Shown here: piece after piece, positions 63,056 through 64,000 of the stretch
How the letters are laid out: every line of letters begins with the position of its first letter
Numbering within the stretch: position 1 is the first letter of the stretch
Assembly (NCBI GenBank): GCA_007844125.1
Contig: CM017563.1
Location: 37,950,019 to 38,014,018, forward strand
Origin: Sinonovacula constricta
Taxonomy: Eukaryota > Mollusca > Bivalvia > Cardiida > Solecurtidae
Direction of reading: 5' to 3'
Length of the DNA: 64,000 nucleotides
Translations under genes and position numbers: made by a program
The notes under the pieces: model-generated
Told to the model about the DNA's origin: nothing
The model's input: the letters and a program-made list of their open reading frames with translations, nothing else
Database searches by the model: none

Positions 63056-63089
63056 AAAAAGCTATCTCAGCAGTGTGGCTCGGATAGAA

Positions 63090-63480
63090 AACGATTGGGG
63101 ACTTATCATTGACTGTTCGAACAGATTTTTGGCATTTAACTTCAACGCCAGTTAAGATGAATTATCGCCCATTTGTTTCTGGTCGCCATTGAAATGTATG
63201 TATCTTGTCTTGTTAGTTACTTCCCTTGCTGGGCCAAGCGGTCGCAGTGCCACTCTTTTTTGTTTTGTAAACGGTTAGAGTTCTTTTTTAGCTACATGTT
63301 TACGTTAGGAAAACGTTAGGAGAACGGCTTGGAATACATATATTTCTGTTGTTGTTTTTTTCTTTTTTTAATTCTTAATAGAAAAAAACAGAAAAAGAAC
63401 ATGTTGTACCTTTTCCGTTTCTCTTAATAGAAAAAGAGAAATAAAATATGAAAAGTCGGTGTATACATGGACCCGATACA
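63090..63480 (+). repeat. Diverged remnant of an array-unit intron (after foldback)
   Basis: Matches the right arm of the foldback element (TATCTTGTCTTG, ACTTCCCTTGCTGGGCCAAG) and the following unit DNA (GTTTACGTTAGGA, TGTACCTTTTCCGTTT, TATACA-GGACCC). The left arm is missing. Confidence 0.6.
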
Positions 63481-63671
63481 CCTGTAAAATCACTTGTGTT
63501 TTTGATCGCTTTTTTTTATTTGTGGATTTGCGTTCAAGAGCATAGAGATTACACCACTACAGTGGAAGGAAACCTAGTATGCGTTGGTATGTGGTATATG
63601 TGGTATATATTGTCGCAAAGAACAGAATAACATTTGCAATAAGACTTTTTATTTGGTAATGTGACAAAACA

Positions 63672-63676
63672 AACAC

Positions 63677-63707
<31 letters not shown>

Positions 63708-63722
63708 AACACACACACACAA
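63672..63722. repeat. (CA)n microsatellite
   Basis: CA repeats broken by a few AAAC units. Confidence 0.85.
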
Positions 63723-63774
63723 ACAGTTAACTGCGTTCAAGCCTATACACGCTTTAGAACTACCCATATACAAT

Positions 63775-64000
63775 TTTAAACAGAAATCGATCTATAAGTT
63801 ATAAAAAAATAACACAATGTAAATGTCGCGCTATAAACATGTGCTTTCTCGCCATTGTTCGGAAAAGGGCGGATAACTTCTGTGTGGATTTTTTTCAAGC
63901 ACGGTATTCGACATATTCGTGCATACAAACAAGCATATTAGCTCTAGTATGCATTAAACCACTGAGATAAAAATTCGTTCTTTACAACACAAGGCTACTT
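63775..64000 (+). repeat. Diverged array-unit 5' flank at the window edge
   Basis: Resembles 23860-24010 and 44890-45060 (ATCGATCTATAAGT, GTCGCGCTATAAA, GGGGATAACTTC-like, GTGTGGATTTT) and then 45575-45650 (CTCTAGTATGCAT, ATTCGTTCTT). Confidence 0.55.

Noticed and set aside
63549..63773. 74-aa ORF with a Cys/Val run
   Set aside because: Translation of the CA microsatellite.

Overview
The window looks like AT-rich genomic DNA from a lophotrochozoan animal, most likely a bivalve mollusc. Evidence: genes split by long introns with GT/AG borders, many tRNA-derived SINEs, decayed LINE and MITE-like DNA, and a multi-copy secreted family carrying the C-terminal domain of sponge 'short-chain collagen C4', which is expanded in bivalves. 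The taxon is inferred from family recognition, not from a marker gene.

Positions 1 to about 43,600 hold a tandem array of five copies (A to E) of one multi-exon gene on the + strand. The model is: exon 1 signal peptide; an uncertain exon 2; exon 3 (153 nt, coiled coil); exon 4 (75 nt); exon 5 (458 nt, Cys-rich domain and stop). The internal junctions are phase 1. E and D look most intact. A loses its 5' end to the window edge. B lost its normal exon-3 donor in a 16-nt deletion. C lost exon 1 and most of exon 2. The block 1-13,472 (A+B) is a higher-order duplicate of 26,131-43,947 (D+E). A 4,325-bp TA-flanked element (30,528-34,852) entered the second block after duplication. Exon 5 differs more between A and D than its own 3' flank does, mostly at replacement sites.

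The array introns carry shared insertions: a reverse SINE with 13-bp target duplications, a foldback element with 70-bp arms, and an inverted pair of a second SINE. One of that pair landed on the exon-4 donor and duplicated it. Between B and C a 4.4-kb foreign block (13,473-17,851) replaces the 5' part of C and carries possible exons of an unidentified minus-strand gene.

From about 43,600 to the end the DNA is mostly a repeat graveyard: diverged pieces of the array unit (two on + at 50,270 and 63,090, a flank at 63,775, one inverted at 54,250), a minus-strand LINE broken up by other repeats (46,545-52,660), several copies of an interspersed repeat called R1 here, and a 540-bp MITE with TTAA ends. 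One convincing non-repeat exon is present: a minus-strand cytosolic phospholipase A2-like exon (55,166-55,344) with the catalytic-Asp region and both splice sites. No rRNA gene, genuine tRNA gene, CRISPR array or prokaryotic feature was seen.
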